The translations under genes and the position numbers were made by a program. Of a stretch of DNA of 64,000 nt, positions 16,115 to 24,664 are shown one piece after another. The number at the start of each line of letters is the position of its first letter. Position 1 is the first letter of the stretch. This DNA comes from UBA668 sp041178405 (GTDB taxonomy: Bacteria > Actinomycetota > Acidimicrobiia > Acidimicrobiales > Ilumatobacteraceae), in NCBI GenBank assembly GCA_041178405.1, contig JBEGVK010000042.1, positions 10,658 to 74,657 on the forward strand. Direction: 5' to 3'. A model generated the notes under the pieces. That model was not told the origin of the DNA, made no database searches, and worked only from the letters and a program-made list of their open reading frames with translations.

Positions 16115-19100
16115 CGGGCGTGGTACTCCTGCAGTGGCCGCACGGCTACGTCGACTCCCTGCATCTCGGTCATGCCCTGCACCGCTGCGAGCGCCCCCTC
16201 GACGGTGGTGACCGAGCTCACGCGTCGCCCATTCGCCGACTTGCGGATCTGCTCTCCGTCAGTACGTCCGCCTCGGCCTTGCGGCGTGTTCACGACGAAG
16301 GCGATCTCGCCGCTCTCGATCAGCTTCACGGCATTGATGCCATGGCCCTCGCTGATCTTGCCGACCACCTGGTCGACGAGGATCCCGAATGACTCGAGAT
16401 AGTCAGCGGTGCCAACCGTGGCAGCGATGCCGAATCCGAGATGCCGAAGGCGACGAGCGAGCACGAGGCCGGCTGGCTTGTCGCCGTCGGCGAGCGACAG
16501 GAACACCGTGCCCTCTGACGGCAGCACGGTCCCTGCAGCAAGCTCGGCTTTGTAGAACGCCCTGCCGAACGTGGTGTCGATGCCCATCACCTCGCCGGTA
16601 CTGCGCATCTCGGGACCGAGCGCAGTGTCGACCTCGGGGAACCTGCTGAAGGGCAGCACAGCCTCCTTCACCGACACATGCCCGTGGTCGCTCGGGGCGC
16701 GGAGCAGGCCTTCGCTCCTCAGTTCGGCAAGCGTCGCGCCCAGCATCACCCTGCTCGCCACCTTCGCCAGCGGCACACCGGTGGCCTTGGCGACGAACGG
16801 CACCGTGCGACTCGCCCGTGGATTCGCCTCGATCACGTGCACCGTTGTGCCCGACACGGCGAACTGGACATTCAGCAAGCCGCGCACGTCGAGCGCATTC
16901 GCGATCGCCGTCGCATACCGCTCGATCACCTCGACCACCCACGCCGGCAGGTTCTGCGGCGGAATCGCGCACGCCGAGTCACCGCTGTGGACACCCGCTT
17001 CTTCGACGTGCTCCATCACCCCGCCGATGAGGACGTCACCGGTGTGGTCGCGAATGGCGTCGACATCGACCTCAGTCGCATCCTCCAGGAATCGGTCGAT
17101 GAGCACCGGACGCTCTGCAGACAGACCACCCTCGCGGCCGAGCGATCCGAAGCCGGCGAGTTCGGCCATCGCCCGTGCGAGGTGATCGCGGTCGTGCACG
17201 ATCTGCATCGCCCGACCGCCGAGCACGTAGCTCGGACGGACGAGCACCGGGAATCCGATCCGGTCGACGATCGCCAATGCCTGGTCGAGGTCGACGGCAG
17301 TGCCACCGGGCGGCTGCGGAATCCGCAGCTGGGAGCAGAGTTGGTTCCACTTCTCGCGGTCCTCAGCGAGGTCGATCGAGTGCGGCGAGGTGCCCGCGAT
17401 GAGCTCAGTGGGCAGCTGGCCGGACAGCTTCAGCGGCGTCTGGCCACCGAGCGACACGATCACCCTCGGCGGCACACCGCCCGCAGCGGCGGTCTCGGCC
17501 TCGATGACGTTCATCACGTCCTCACGTGTGAGCGGCTCGAAGTACAGGCGGTCGCTCGTGTCGTAGTCGGTGGAGACTGTCTCCGGGTTGCAGTTCACCA
17601 TCACCGTCTCGTAGCCGGCGTCGCGTAGCGCAAAGCTGGCGTGCACGCAGCAGTAGTCGAACTCGATCCCCTGACCGATTCGGTTCGGCCCACTCCCGAG
17701 GATGACCACTCGAGGACGGTCGCTCGGCCGCACCTCGCTCTCGTCCTCCCACGTGCTGTAGTGATAGGGCGTTCGCGCCGCGAATTCAGCGGCGCATGTG
17801 TCGACAGTCTTGTAGGTGGGCATCACGCCGGCCGCCGAGCGACGCGATCGGACCTCGGCCTCATCCACGTTCCAGAGGAAGGACAGTTGCGCGTCGCTGA
17901 AGCCGAACTGCTTCGCGCGTCGCCACCGCCGCCTCGTCATGCCGTCGATGCCGAACTCTGCCAGCGCGGCTCGCTCCTCCATGATCTGCAGCATGTGGTC
18001 GAGGAACCACGAGTCGATGCGGCAGGCTTCGTGCACGACCTCGATGGCGACGCCACGCCGCAGGAGTTCGCCAACCTGAAACAGCCGCTCGGGCGTGGGA
18101 ATCCTGATCGAAGCGAGCAGGTCGGCGTCAGACAGCGACGCAAGTTGAGCCTCGGCAGGGTCGCAGCCGAGCCCCAGCCTTCCCTGTTCGAGCGATCGCA
18201 GTCCCTTCTGCAGGCTCTCGGCAAAGGTTCGGCCAATCGACATTGCCTCGCCGACGCTCTGCATCTGCGTGCCGAGCACACCTCGCGTGCCCGGCAGCTT
18301 CTCGAATGCCCAGCGCGGGATCTTGGTGACGACGTAGTCGATCGTGGGCTCGAAGCTCGCCGGGGTGACCATCCCCGACGACGACGTGATGTCGTTGGCA
18401 ATCTCGTCGAGCGTGTAGCCGACGGCAAGCTTGGCGGCGATCTTGGCGATGGGGAATCCCGTCGCTTTCGATGCGAGAGCAGAGCTGCGCGACACGCGCG
18501 GATTCATCTCGATGACCACCTGCTCGCCAGTGGCGGGATCGACCGCGAACTGCACATTGCTGCCACCTGTCTCGACTCCCACCCGGCGGATGCACGCGAA
18601 CGCTGCGTCGCGCATCTGCTGGTACTCGACATCGGTGAGCGTCTGTGCTGGTGCGACCGTGATCGAGTCGCCGGTGTGCACGCCCATTGGGTCGACGTTC
18701 TCGATGCTGCACACGATGACGCAGTTGTCGTTGCGGTCGCGCATCACCTCGAGCTCGAATTCCTTCCAGCCGGCAATGCTCTTCTCGATCAGGATCTCGC
18801 TGATCGGACTCGCGTCGAGGCCATTGGCGGCGATCGACTCGAACTCCTCTGCCGTGGCGGCGATGCCCGTGCCGCGGCCGCCGAGGATGTACGCAGGTCG
18901 GACGATGACCGGCAGGCCGATCTCCGCCATCACGCGCCGGGCCTCGGCAAGGTCGTGGGCAGTTCCGCTACGCGGCACGCGCAGTCCGATCTCGATCATG
19001 GCCTGCTTGAACAGCTCGCGGTCCTCTGCGGTTGCGATGGCCTCGGCATTGGCACCGATCATCTCCGGCGTGCCGGGCCGGCCGATGATGCCCCGTTCGA

Positions 19101-19407
19101 AGAGCGCCATCGCCGTGTTGAGACCGGTCTGGCCGCCGAGCGTGGGCAGCACGGCGTCTGGACGCTCACGTTCGATGATGCGGGCCACGACGTCGGGCGT
19201 GATGGGCTCGACGTAGGTGGCGTCGGCAAAGTCGGGATCGGTCATGATCGTCGCCGGGTTCGAGTTGACGAGGATCACGCGGTAGCCCTCCTGGCGGAGG
19301 ACGCGGCAGGCCTGCGTGCCCGAGTAGTCGAACTCGCATGCCTGGCCGATGACGATCGGGCCCGACCCGATGATGAGGATGCTGTGGAGGTCGTCGCGAC
19401 GCGGCAT
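16111..19407 (-). CDS. carB: Carbamoyl-phosphate synthase large chain
   Basis: 1098-aa large subunit using ammonia from CarA, bicarbonate and 2 ATP. The two homologous halves are plain: residues about 1-550 begin with ILIIGSGPIVIGQACEFDYSGTQA and carry PVIVRPAYILGGRGTGI; residues about 560-950 begin with VVILGSGPNRIGQGIEFDYCCVHA and carry PVLVRPSYVLGGRAMQI. An MGS-like allosteric domain ends the protein (LGFGIAATVGTADYLESFGI, FVVNTPQGRGGRTDG). The start shares one base with the carA stop (TGATG). Confidence 0.98.
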   Translation of the reverse strand: MPRRDDLHSILIIGSGPIVIGQACEFDYSGTQACRVLRQEGYRVILVNSNPATIMTDPDFADATYVEPITPDVVARIIERERPDAVLPTLGGQTGLNTAMALFERGIIGRPGTPEMIGANAEAIATAEDRELFKQAMIEIGLRVPRSGTAHDLAEARRVMAEIGLPVIVRPAYILGGRGTGIAATAEEFESIAANGLDASPISEILIEKSIAGWKEFELEVMRDRNDNCVIVCSIENVDPMGVHTGDSITVAPAQTLTDVEYQQMRDAAFACIRRVGVETGGSNVQFAVDPATGEQVVIEMNPRVSRSSALASKATGFPIAKIAAKLAVGYTLDEIANDITSSSGMVTPASFEPTIDYVVTKIPRWAFEKLPGTRGVLGTQMQSVGEAMSIGRTFAESLQKGLRSLEQGRLGLGCDPAEAQLASLSDADLLASIRIPTPERLFQVGELLRRGVAIEVVHEACRIDSWFLDHMLQIMEERAALAEFGIDGMTRRRWRRAKQFGFSDAQLSFLWNVDEAEVRSRRSAAGVMPTYKTVDTCAAEFAARTPYHYSTWEDESEVRPSDRPRVVILGSGPNRIGQGIEFDYCCVHASFALRDAGYETVMVNCNPETVSTDYDTSDRLYFEPLTREDVMNVIEAETAAAGGVPPRVIVSLGGQTPLKLSGQLPTELIAGTSPHSIDLAEDREKWNQLCSQLRIPQPPGGTAVDLDQALAIVDRIGFPVLVRPSYVLGGRAMQIVHDRDHLARAMAELAGFGSLGREGGLSAERPVLIDRFLEDATEVDVDAIRDHTGDVLIGGVMEHVEEAGVHSGDSACAIPPQNLPAWVVEVIERYATAIANALDVRGLLNVQFAVSGTTVHVIEANPRASRTVPFVAKATGVPLAKVASRVMLGATLAELRSEGLLRAPSDHGHVSVKEAVLPFSRFPEVDTALGPEMRSTGEVMGIDTTFGRAFYKAELAAGTVLPSEGTVFLSLADGDKPAGLVLARRLRHLGFGIAATVGTADYLESFGILVDQVVGKISEGHGINAVKLIESGEIAFVVNTPQGRGGRTDGEQIRKSANGRRVSSVTTVEGALAAVQGMTEMQGVDVAVRPLQEYHAR

Positions 19408-20510
19408 CAGCGACCGCCCCCGGTTGCGGCAGCGCCGGCGTGTCGGTCGATGAGATCGGCGAATGCAGCGAACAGGTACTCGCTGTCGTGCGGTCCGGGG
19501 CCGGCCTCGGGGTGGTACTGGACGCTGAAGGCCGGGGCACCGATGACGCGCATGCCCTCGTTGGTTCCGTCGAACAGGTTCAGGTGCGTCACCTCCACCT
19601 TGCCGACGAGGCTCGACGGGTCGACGCAGAAGTTGTGGTTCTGACTGGTGATCTCGATCCTGCCGGTCGACTCGTGGCGCACCGGATGATTGCCGCCGTG
19701 ATGGCCGAAGGGCAGCTTGAACGTCGTCCCGCCGAGGGCCCGGCCCAGCAACTGGTGTCCGAGGCAGATCCCGAACACGGGCACTTCTCCCAATAGCTGG
19801 GCGATCGTCGCCACCGGTCCGGCGTTCATTGCCGGGTCGCCGGGTCCGTTGCTGAGGAACACCCCGTGCGGTGAGCGGCTCAGGATCTCGGCGGCGGTCG
19901 TCGATGCGGGTACCACCTCGACCGTGCCGATCCGGGCGAGGTGCCGCAGGATCGTGGTCTTGATGCCGAAGTCGACTGCGACGATGCGGCGCGGCCCGTC
20001 GCCCACCGTGTACGGCGACTCCGTGGTGACCTCGCTGACGAGATCGAGACCATCGGTCCCACGCTCGGCTGCAGCCCGCTCCCGCAGCACCGACTCGGAT
20101 GCGGTGCCGAAGGCGCCGGGCATCGCGCCGGTGTCGCGGAGCAGCGTCGTAAGCCGTCGTGTATCGATCCCAGCAATGCCGCTGATGCCGAACCGGCGCA
20201 GCATCCCGTCGAGCGACTCCGACGCACGCTGGTTGCTGTGCCGCCGGGCCATCTCGCGCACGATGACGCCTCGGCAGAAGGGTCGACGGGACTCGAAGTC
20301 GTGCGCATTGGTGCCGTAGTTGCCGATGTGCGGATACGTGAAGGTGATGATCTGACCGGCATAGCTCGGGTCGGTGATGACCTCTTGGTAGCCGCTCAGG
20401 ACGGTGTTGAAGACGATCTCGCCCGTGGCGACGCCGTCGGTGGGATCGGCGCCGATCAGCTCGCCCTCGAACGTGCTGCCATCGGCGAGCACCAGTGCTG
20501 CCTCACGCAT
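19407..20510 (-). CDS. carA: Carbamoyl-phosphate synthase small chain
   Basis: 367-aa glutaminase subunit delivering ammonia to CarB. N-terminal domain: LVLADGSTFEGELIG and FNTVLSGYQEVITDPSYAGQI. Class I glutamine amidotransferase domain: FLSNGPGDP, the nucleophile Cys in VFGICLGHQLLG, and the His-Glu pair in VQYHPEAGPGPHD. ATG at 20510 lies 5 bases after AGGAGG. First gene of the operon; its leader carries a PyrR-type hairpin. In Streptomyces pyrR-pyrB-pyrC precede carA; here they are missing. Confidence 0.98.
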   Translation of the reverse strand: MREAALVLADGSTFEGELIGADPTDGVATGEIVFNTVLSGYQEVITDPSYAGQIITFTYPHIGNYGTNAHDFESRRPFCRGVIVREMARRHSNQRASESLDGMLRRFGISGIAGIDTRRLTTLLRDTGAMPGAFGTASESVLRERAAAERGTDGLDLVSEVTTESPYTVGDGPRRIVAVDFGIKTTILRHLARIGTVEVVPASTTAAEILSRSPHGVFLSNGPGDPAMNAGPVATIAQLLGEVPVFGICLGHQLLGRALGGTTFKLPFGHHGGNHPVRHESTGRIEITSQNHNFCVDPSSLVGKVEVTHLNLFDGTNEGMRVIGAPAFSVQYHPEAGPGPHDSEYLFAAFADLIDRHAGAAATGGGR

Positions 20511-20551
20511 CACCGCCTCCTGCCGCTGACGGGCGACCGCCAGAAATGACA

Positions 20552-20571
20552 GCGCCCCCTGACGGGGGCGC
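20552..20571 (-). promoter_or_regulatory. GC-rich hairpin in carA leader
   Basis: A perfect 8-bp stem (GCGCCCCC/GGGGGCGC) with a 4-base loop, about 42 bases before carA. It lies between the PyrR element and the ribosome site. The leader also holds TCCTGC (minus strand, 20582-20587), which is complementary to GCAGGA of the carA ribosome site, so alternative pairings are possible. Inference only. Confidence 0.4.
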
Positions 20572-20603
20572 GCACGCGAATGCAGGATGGTCCACTGATG
20601 CTC

Positions 20604-20642
20604 CTCGCCGTACGGGCCTCACAGGACCCGTTTCACGGTCGA
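20604..20642 (-). promoter_or_regulatory. PyrR-binding RNA hairpin in carA leader
   Basis: Read on the minus strand, the upper stem ACGGGUC (20625-20631) pairs with GGCCCGU (20612-20618) around the hexaloop CUGUGA (20619-20624). This gives GGUCCUGUGAGGCC, matching the PyrR consensus ARUCCNGNGAGGYU except that the outer A-U pair is a compensating G-C. A purine bulge GAA (20632-20634) on the 5' side separates it from a lower stem CCGU (20635-20638) with ACGG (20608-20611), extended by UCG with CGA. The predicted transcription start coincides with the hairpin's 5' end. PyrR bound to UMP would be expected to reduce carA expression. Confidence 0.8.
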
Positions 20643-20648
20643 GAGCGC

Positions 20649-20654
20649 AGGATA
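20649..20654 (-). promoter_or_regulatory. -10 box TATCCT for carA
   Basis: TATCCT on the minus strand places the start near 20642, exactly where the PyrR hairpin begins, giving a leader of about 130 bases. It shares its TA with the divergent plus-strand -10. Confidence 0.5.
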
Positions 20655-20658
20655 GCGT
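20653..20658 (+). promoter_or_regulatory. -10 box TAGCGT, leaderless
   Basis: TAGCGT ends 6 bases before the GTG at 20665. It overlaps the carA -10 box by two bases. Confidence 0.5.
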
Positions 20659-20664
20659 GCCGCC

Positions 20665-22119
20665 GTGCTCGTCACGGTGCTTCTCACGTCTCGGCACCGC
20701 CCGAGCGGATTCGACCCGGTGCGCGCCGAACTCGAGGAGGCGCGACGCGCACTTGCCGCCGATGGGTTCGAACTCGACGGCAGGATGATCGATATCGCCG
20801 AGCACGGCGATGCGGGAGCGGCCTCCCAGGCCGTGCTCGAGGGATGTCGTCAGGCCCTGGCGGCCGGGGCGGGGGCGATCGTCACGCTCGATGCCGACGG
20901 CCAGCACGATCCGCGACAGATTCCCGATCTGGTCCGCCAGCACCTTGCCCGGGGCAGCGGCCTCACCATCGGCTCTCGATGGTCGCGGGGCGGTTCGTCA
21001 CCCGGCACCGGACTCGGGCGAATGCTGCTGAGTCGGATCGGCAATGCCGCCGTGGCACTCGTCACCGGCGCCCGCGGTGTCCGGGACTCGACCACGTCGT
21101 TCCGAGTGTGGTCGCCGCCGGTCGCCGAGATGCTGCTGCACCAACCACTTCCCGTCGGCACGCATGGATTCTGGACCGCGGCCGTTGCCCTCACCCAGGC
21201 ACACGGGTTCGCCGTCGACGAGGTACCGATCGTCTTCAGGCCGCGAGTCGTCGGCATCGGCCGACTCGACCGCGACGACCTCCGCGAGTTCGCTGCCAGC
21301 CTGATGCCCACACGACGCCGAGTGCAGCAGATCCGGCGCCAGATGCGCTCGAACCAGGCAGTGTGGGCGCAGCGCAATCCCCGCCTACGCGCCCAGGCGG
21401 GCGGGACGGGCTCACTCTTCGGCGCCGTCGAGGAACTCTCCACGCTGTCGTCCTCTGACCGATTCCAGTCGTGGATCGCCGAGTCGCTGCTGCCCCATCT
21501 GGGACACCACGTGCTCGAGGTGGGCTCTGGCGAGGGAGCGATTGCCATTCGTCTGGCGGCCGCAGGCCGTCAGGTCGTCGCCATCGAGCCGGCCGGAAAC
21601 GTGTTTCCGCGTCTCGTCGAGCGAGTCGCAGCGCAGCCCTCGATCGCTGCGCGCTGCATCACCTCGCAGCAGCTGCTCGCCGAGCATCCGGATCCCTTCG
21701 ACTCGGCGGTCTACGTCAGCGTGCTGGAGCACATCCTCGACGACGTCGCCGAGCTGCAGACGGCTGCCCAGCTCGTGCGACCTGGCGGCACCATCGCTGT
21801 GTTCGTCCCGGCGATGCCGTCGCTCTACGGCAGCCTCGACTTCAAGTCGGGGCACTACCGGCGCTACGACCGCGACCTGCTCGAGAGCACCATTCGTGCA
21901 GCCGGCCTCGAGCTCGACCACATCTCCTACATGGACGCGCTCGGCATCATCCCGTACTTCGCGATGTACCGGCTGCTCGATGTCCAGCGACTCGACAGCG
22001 GTTCCTCGGCGCTCTACGACAGGGTGATCGTGCCGGTCAGTCGGCGGCTCGAGCGGCTGCTCGGCGCTCCAGTTCGAGGCAAGAATCTCGTTGCGGTTGC
22101 TCGTCGAGGGCCGGCGTAG
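20665..22119 (+). CDS. Glycosyltransferase family 2 / SAM-methyltransferase fusion
   Basis: 484-aa two-domain protein. Residues 1 to about 215 are a GT2 domain like dolichol-phosphate mannosyltransferases: VTVLLTSRHRP, the metal/sugar motif TLDADGQHDPRQIPDLV, LTIGSRWSRGG and a late VPIVFRPR. Residues about 260-484 are a class I methyltransferase: HVLEVGSGEGAIAIRLAAAGRQVVAIEP, VSVLEHILDDV, LVRPGGTIAVFVPAMPSLYGSLD, GHYRRYDRDLL. No membrane span. It probably adds and methylates a sugar or lipid-linked glycan. It occupies the place where pyrR-pyrB-pyrC sit in Streptomyces. Its last 83 bases overlap the convergent DUF2079 gene. Confidence 0.85.
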   Translation: MLVTVLLTSRHRPSGFDPVRAELEEARRALAADGFELDGRMIDIAEHGDAGAASQAVLEGCRQALAAGAGAIVTLDADGQHDPRQIPDLVRQHLARGSGLTIGSRWSRGGSSPGTGLGRMLLSRIGNAAVALVTGARGVRDSTTSFRVWSPPVAEMLLHQPLPVGTHGFWTAAVALTQAHGFAVDEVPIVFRPRVVGIGRLDRDDLREFAASLMPTRRRVQQIRRQMRSNQAVWAQRNPRLRAQAGGTGSLFGAVEELSTLSSSDRFQSWIAESLLPHLGHHVLEVGSGEGAIAIRLAAAGRQVVAIEPAGNVFPRLVERVAAQPSIAARCITSQQLLAEHPDPFDSAVYVSVLEHILDDVAELQTAAQLVRPGGTIAVFVPAMPSLYGSLDFKSGHYRRYDRDLLESTIRAAGLELDHISYMDALGIIPYFAMYRLLDVQRLDSGSSALYDRVIVPVSRRLERLLGAPVRGKNLVAVARRGPA

Positions 22120-23671
22120 TGCCGATTCGCTTGGCGAGCATCACCTCATTGTCCTCGAGCAGCACCTCGAACGCTCCCCCCTCCTGCACGATGAGCTCGT
22201 ACAGCGGAAGGTTCGACTCGCCGATCTGGGTCTTGTCGAGCACCACGTACTCGACGACGGTCGGAGACGGCAGGTTGGCGCACGTGTCGTTGCCCCAGTA
22301 GTTGGGCTTGAAAGGATTCGGCCAGTCGTAGACCTGAGATCGTCCCGACAGGTGCGGCCCGAGCTGGTACGAGGCGGCGACGGACGCATCGTCGGGGATC
22401 ATCGCGAGCGCCGCTCGCAGCGAGTCGTGCCGGGGTTGCGGAATCGCCCATACCGACTGGTTCTCGGGCTTGGCGATCGGCGACGGCGACCACGCCACAT
22501 TGCTGACATAGGCGCAGCCGAGAAGCCACAGCGGCAGGAGTATCCGCACCGTCCGATACCGGGCGAGCGCTGCCGCTCCGCTGATCGAGGCGATGACCAC
22601 GGGTGCGATCATCACCGCCGTGTATTGGTAGCGGATCATCCGCGCATATGGCGTGAGCGTGATCACGCTCGCCAGCAGTTGCGGCAACGCCATCAGCAGG
22701 CCGACCGGACTCGCAAGGAACACCCATCCCATCGGCCACGACATCTGCTTGTAGAACATGAGCCGATCAGGCTGCACGGCATCGCTGACGACGCGGTCAG
22801 GGCGCTGCAGTATCTCGAGCAGCACCTCGCCCGCAGTGTCGCCGTAGTGCCCGTAGAAGTACGAGATGTAGAACGGCACCTCGCCGTCGTTGAAGTACGG
22901 GATCACGATGGCTGTTGCCACCAGATACCAGGCAACGCCAAGCACCGACGTGGCCACCGCCATCCGGCGAACGCGCGCCGCATCGGGTGCCTTCCTGAGC
23001 GCAAGACCCACGCACAGACCCAGCACGACCACCGCAAGTGCAACGTCCTCGCGAGTGCTGAGCGCCACCAACACCGCGACGAAGTACCAGCCCCAGCGCT
23101 CACGTGTGGCACACCACCATGCGAACAGGAACGGGGTGATGACCAGTGCCTCCGGATGGAACATCGCCCAGCTGATCCACTGCACAGGGGCATACATGAG
23201 GTACACGACCGCGAAGACCAGCCCCATCGCCGGCTGTGCGAATCGGTCGCGTGCGATGAGATATGTCGGCACTGCGCCGAGGCCGAGCACGAACGCCTGG
23301 ACCACATAGAGAAACGAGGGTCCCGCACCGAGCCAGTACGCCGGCACGAAGGCGAAGAAGATCAGGTTGACGTGATGGCCCCACACGTCGAGTCCGCGGA
23401 TCGTCATGAACGACTCGCCACGCGACACCAGCCACATCGCCTGGTCGTAGATGGCCATGTCGTAGGCCCACGTTCCGAAGTTCCGGTGGTTCTCGACCCC
23501 CAGCCGGCCGAACACCACCGTGAACACGACGACTCCGAGGCCTGTCAGCAGCGCCGCTGGGTGTATCTCCAGCAGCCTCCCGAGCACCTGGGATCGGCCG
23601 GCCGACCTGGGGAGCAGTCGCTGCAGGGCACCACCCCGCCGCAGGCCCCCGGTCGGCGCCTCACCGCTCAT
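22037..23671 (-). CDS. DUF2079 polytopic membrane protein
   Basis: 544-aa integral membrane protein of the DUF2079 family, distantly related in topology to GT-C glycosyltransferases. Short cytoplasmic Arg-rich N-terminus (1-40), then about ten hydrophobic segments, starting PAALLTGLGVVVFTVVFG. Conserved-looking elements include FGTWAYDMAIYDQAMWLVSRGE, HFHPEAL-like MFHPEALVITP, and STREDVALAVVVLGLCVG. A hydrophilic C-terminal region follows LWLLGCAYVSNVAW. No enzymatic activity can be assigned. It starts on the nusB stop (ATGA), so it is the last gene of the alaS operon, and ends inside the convergent glycosyltransferase gene. Confidence 0.8.
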   Translation of the reverse strand: MSGEAPTGGLRRGGALQRLLPRSAGRSQVLGRLLEIHPAALLTGLGVVVFTVVFGRLGVENHRNFGTWAYDMAIYDQAMWLVSRGESFMTIRGLDVWGHHVNLIFFAFVPAYWLGAGPSFLYVVQAFVLGLGAVPTYLIARDRFAQPAMGLVFAVVYLMYAPVQWISWAMFHPEALVITPFLFAWWCATRERWGWYFVAVLVALSTREDVALAVVVLGLCVGLALRKAPDAARVRRMAVATSVLGVAWYLVATAIVIPYFNDGEVPFYISYFYGHYGDTAGEVLLEILQRPDRVVSDAVQPDRLMFYKQMSWPMGWVFLASPVGLLMALPQLLASVITLTPYARMIRYQYTAVMIAPVVIASISGAAALARYRTVRILLPLWLLGCAYVSNVAWSPSPIAKPENQSVWAIPQPRHDSLRAALAMIPDDASVAASYQLGPHLSGRSQVYDWPNPFKPNYWGNDTCANLPSPTVVEYVVLDKTQIGESNLPLYELIVQEGGAFEVLLEDNEVMLAKRIGTTPALDEQPQRDSCLELERRAAARAAD

Positions 23672-24096
23672 GCGGCCCGCAGCACCGACACGACGGCGGC
23701 AAGCACGCCGTTCACGAACCGCCCCGAGTCGTCGGTGCTGAAGCGCTTCGCCAGCTCGACCGCCTCGTCGAGCACCACGGCCACCGGCACCTCGGGTCGG
23801 CCAAGCAGCTCGAAGCAGGCGATGCGCAGCACGGTCCGGTCGATGACCGGCATCCGATCGAGCGTCCACCCCCTCGCATGGTCGGCGATCGCCGCATCGA
23901 TGCGTTCTTGGTGCAGCTCGACGCCAGCGACGAGCGACGCCGTCAGATCGTCTGGCGCGAGCACCTGCGATGCGAGCACCTCGCTGGGCGTGACTCCCTT
24001 CGTCTCTGCCTCGTAGAGCAGCAGCAGGGCGCGCTCGCGCGAGTCGGTGCGCTCGTCGCCCTCTCGGCGAGGAGTATGGGAGGGACGCCGGGCCAC
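23668..24096 (-). CDS. nusB: Transcription antitermination protein NusB
   Basis: 142-aa all-helical RNA-binding factor that works with NusE (S10) at boxA of rRNA operons. SRERALLLLYEAE opens the first helix; MPVIDRTVLRIACFELL, VPVAVVLDEAVELAKRFSTDDSGRFVNGVLAAV is the conserved C-terminal core. A basic N-terminal extension (MARRPSHTPRREGDERTD) is seen in other actinobacteria. Follows efp by 4 bases. Confidence 0.96.
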   Translation of the reverse strand: MARRPSHTPRREGDERTDSRERALLLLYEAETKGVTPSEVLASQVLAPDDLTASLVAGVELHQERIDAAIADHARGWTLDRMPVIDRTVLRIACFELLGRPEVPVAVVLDEAVELAKRFSTDDSGRFVNGVLAAVVSVLRAA

Positions 24097-24100
24097 GTGG

Positions 24101-24664
24101 TCAGACGCGGGTGATGTAGTCGCCCGTACGCGTGTCGACCTTCACGCGGTCGCCGACGTTGATGAAGAGCGGCACCTGCACCACCTTGCCGGTCTCGAGC
24201 GTCGCCGGCTTGCGAGCACCGCTGACGCGGTCGCCCTGCACGCCGGGCTCGGTGTCGGCAACCGCTAGCTCGACAGCGGCTGGGATTTCGACGGTGACAA
24301 TCTCGCCATTGTAAAAGGCGATGATGGCTACCGAATTCTCGATCATGTAATCGGCCGCATCGCCGAGCGCCGTCGGCGCAACGGTCTGCTGGTCGAAGCT
24401 CTCGAGATCCATGAACACGTAGTCGTCGCCGTCGCGGTAGAGGAACTGCATGTCCTTCTTCTCGAGCATCGCCTGCTCGACGCGGACACCGGCGTTGAAC
24501 GTCCGGTCGAAGACGTTGCCCGTCTTCAGGTTGCGCAGTTTCGTGCGAACGAAGGCACCGCCCTTTCCGGGCTTGACGTGCTGGAACTCGACCACCTGGA
24601 ACAGGCCGTTGTCGAGCTCGAGCGTGATGCCGTTCTTCAGGTCGTTGGTGGTGATGGCAGGCAC
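24101..24664 (-). CDS. efp: Elongation factor P
   Basis: 187-aa tRNA-shaped factor that rescues ribosomes stalled at polyproline. Three beta-barrels: residues 1-65 with the tip loop VKPGKGGAFVRTKLRN, whose Lys is the residue modified in some bacteria; then FNAGVRVEQAMLEKKDMQFLYRDGDDYVFMD; and the C-terminal GARKPATLETGKVVQVPLFINVGDRVKVDTRTGDYITR. No EpmA-like modifying gene is in the window. The first 28 bases overlap the pepQ 3' end. Confidence 0.98.
   Translation of the reverse strand: MPAITTNDLKNGITLELDNGLFQVVEFQHVKPGKGGAFVRTKLRNLKTGNVFDRTFNAGVRVEQAMLEKKDMQFLYRDGDDYVFMDLESFDQQTVAPTALGDAADYMIENSVAIIAFYNGEIVTVEIPAAVELAVADTEPGVQGDRVSGARKPATLETGKVVQVPLFINVGDRVKVDTRTGDYITRV

Noticed and set aside
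17641..19644. 667-codon plus-strand open frame opposite carB
   Set aside because: It mirrors the codon structure of carB and has no independent start signal or domain.
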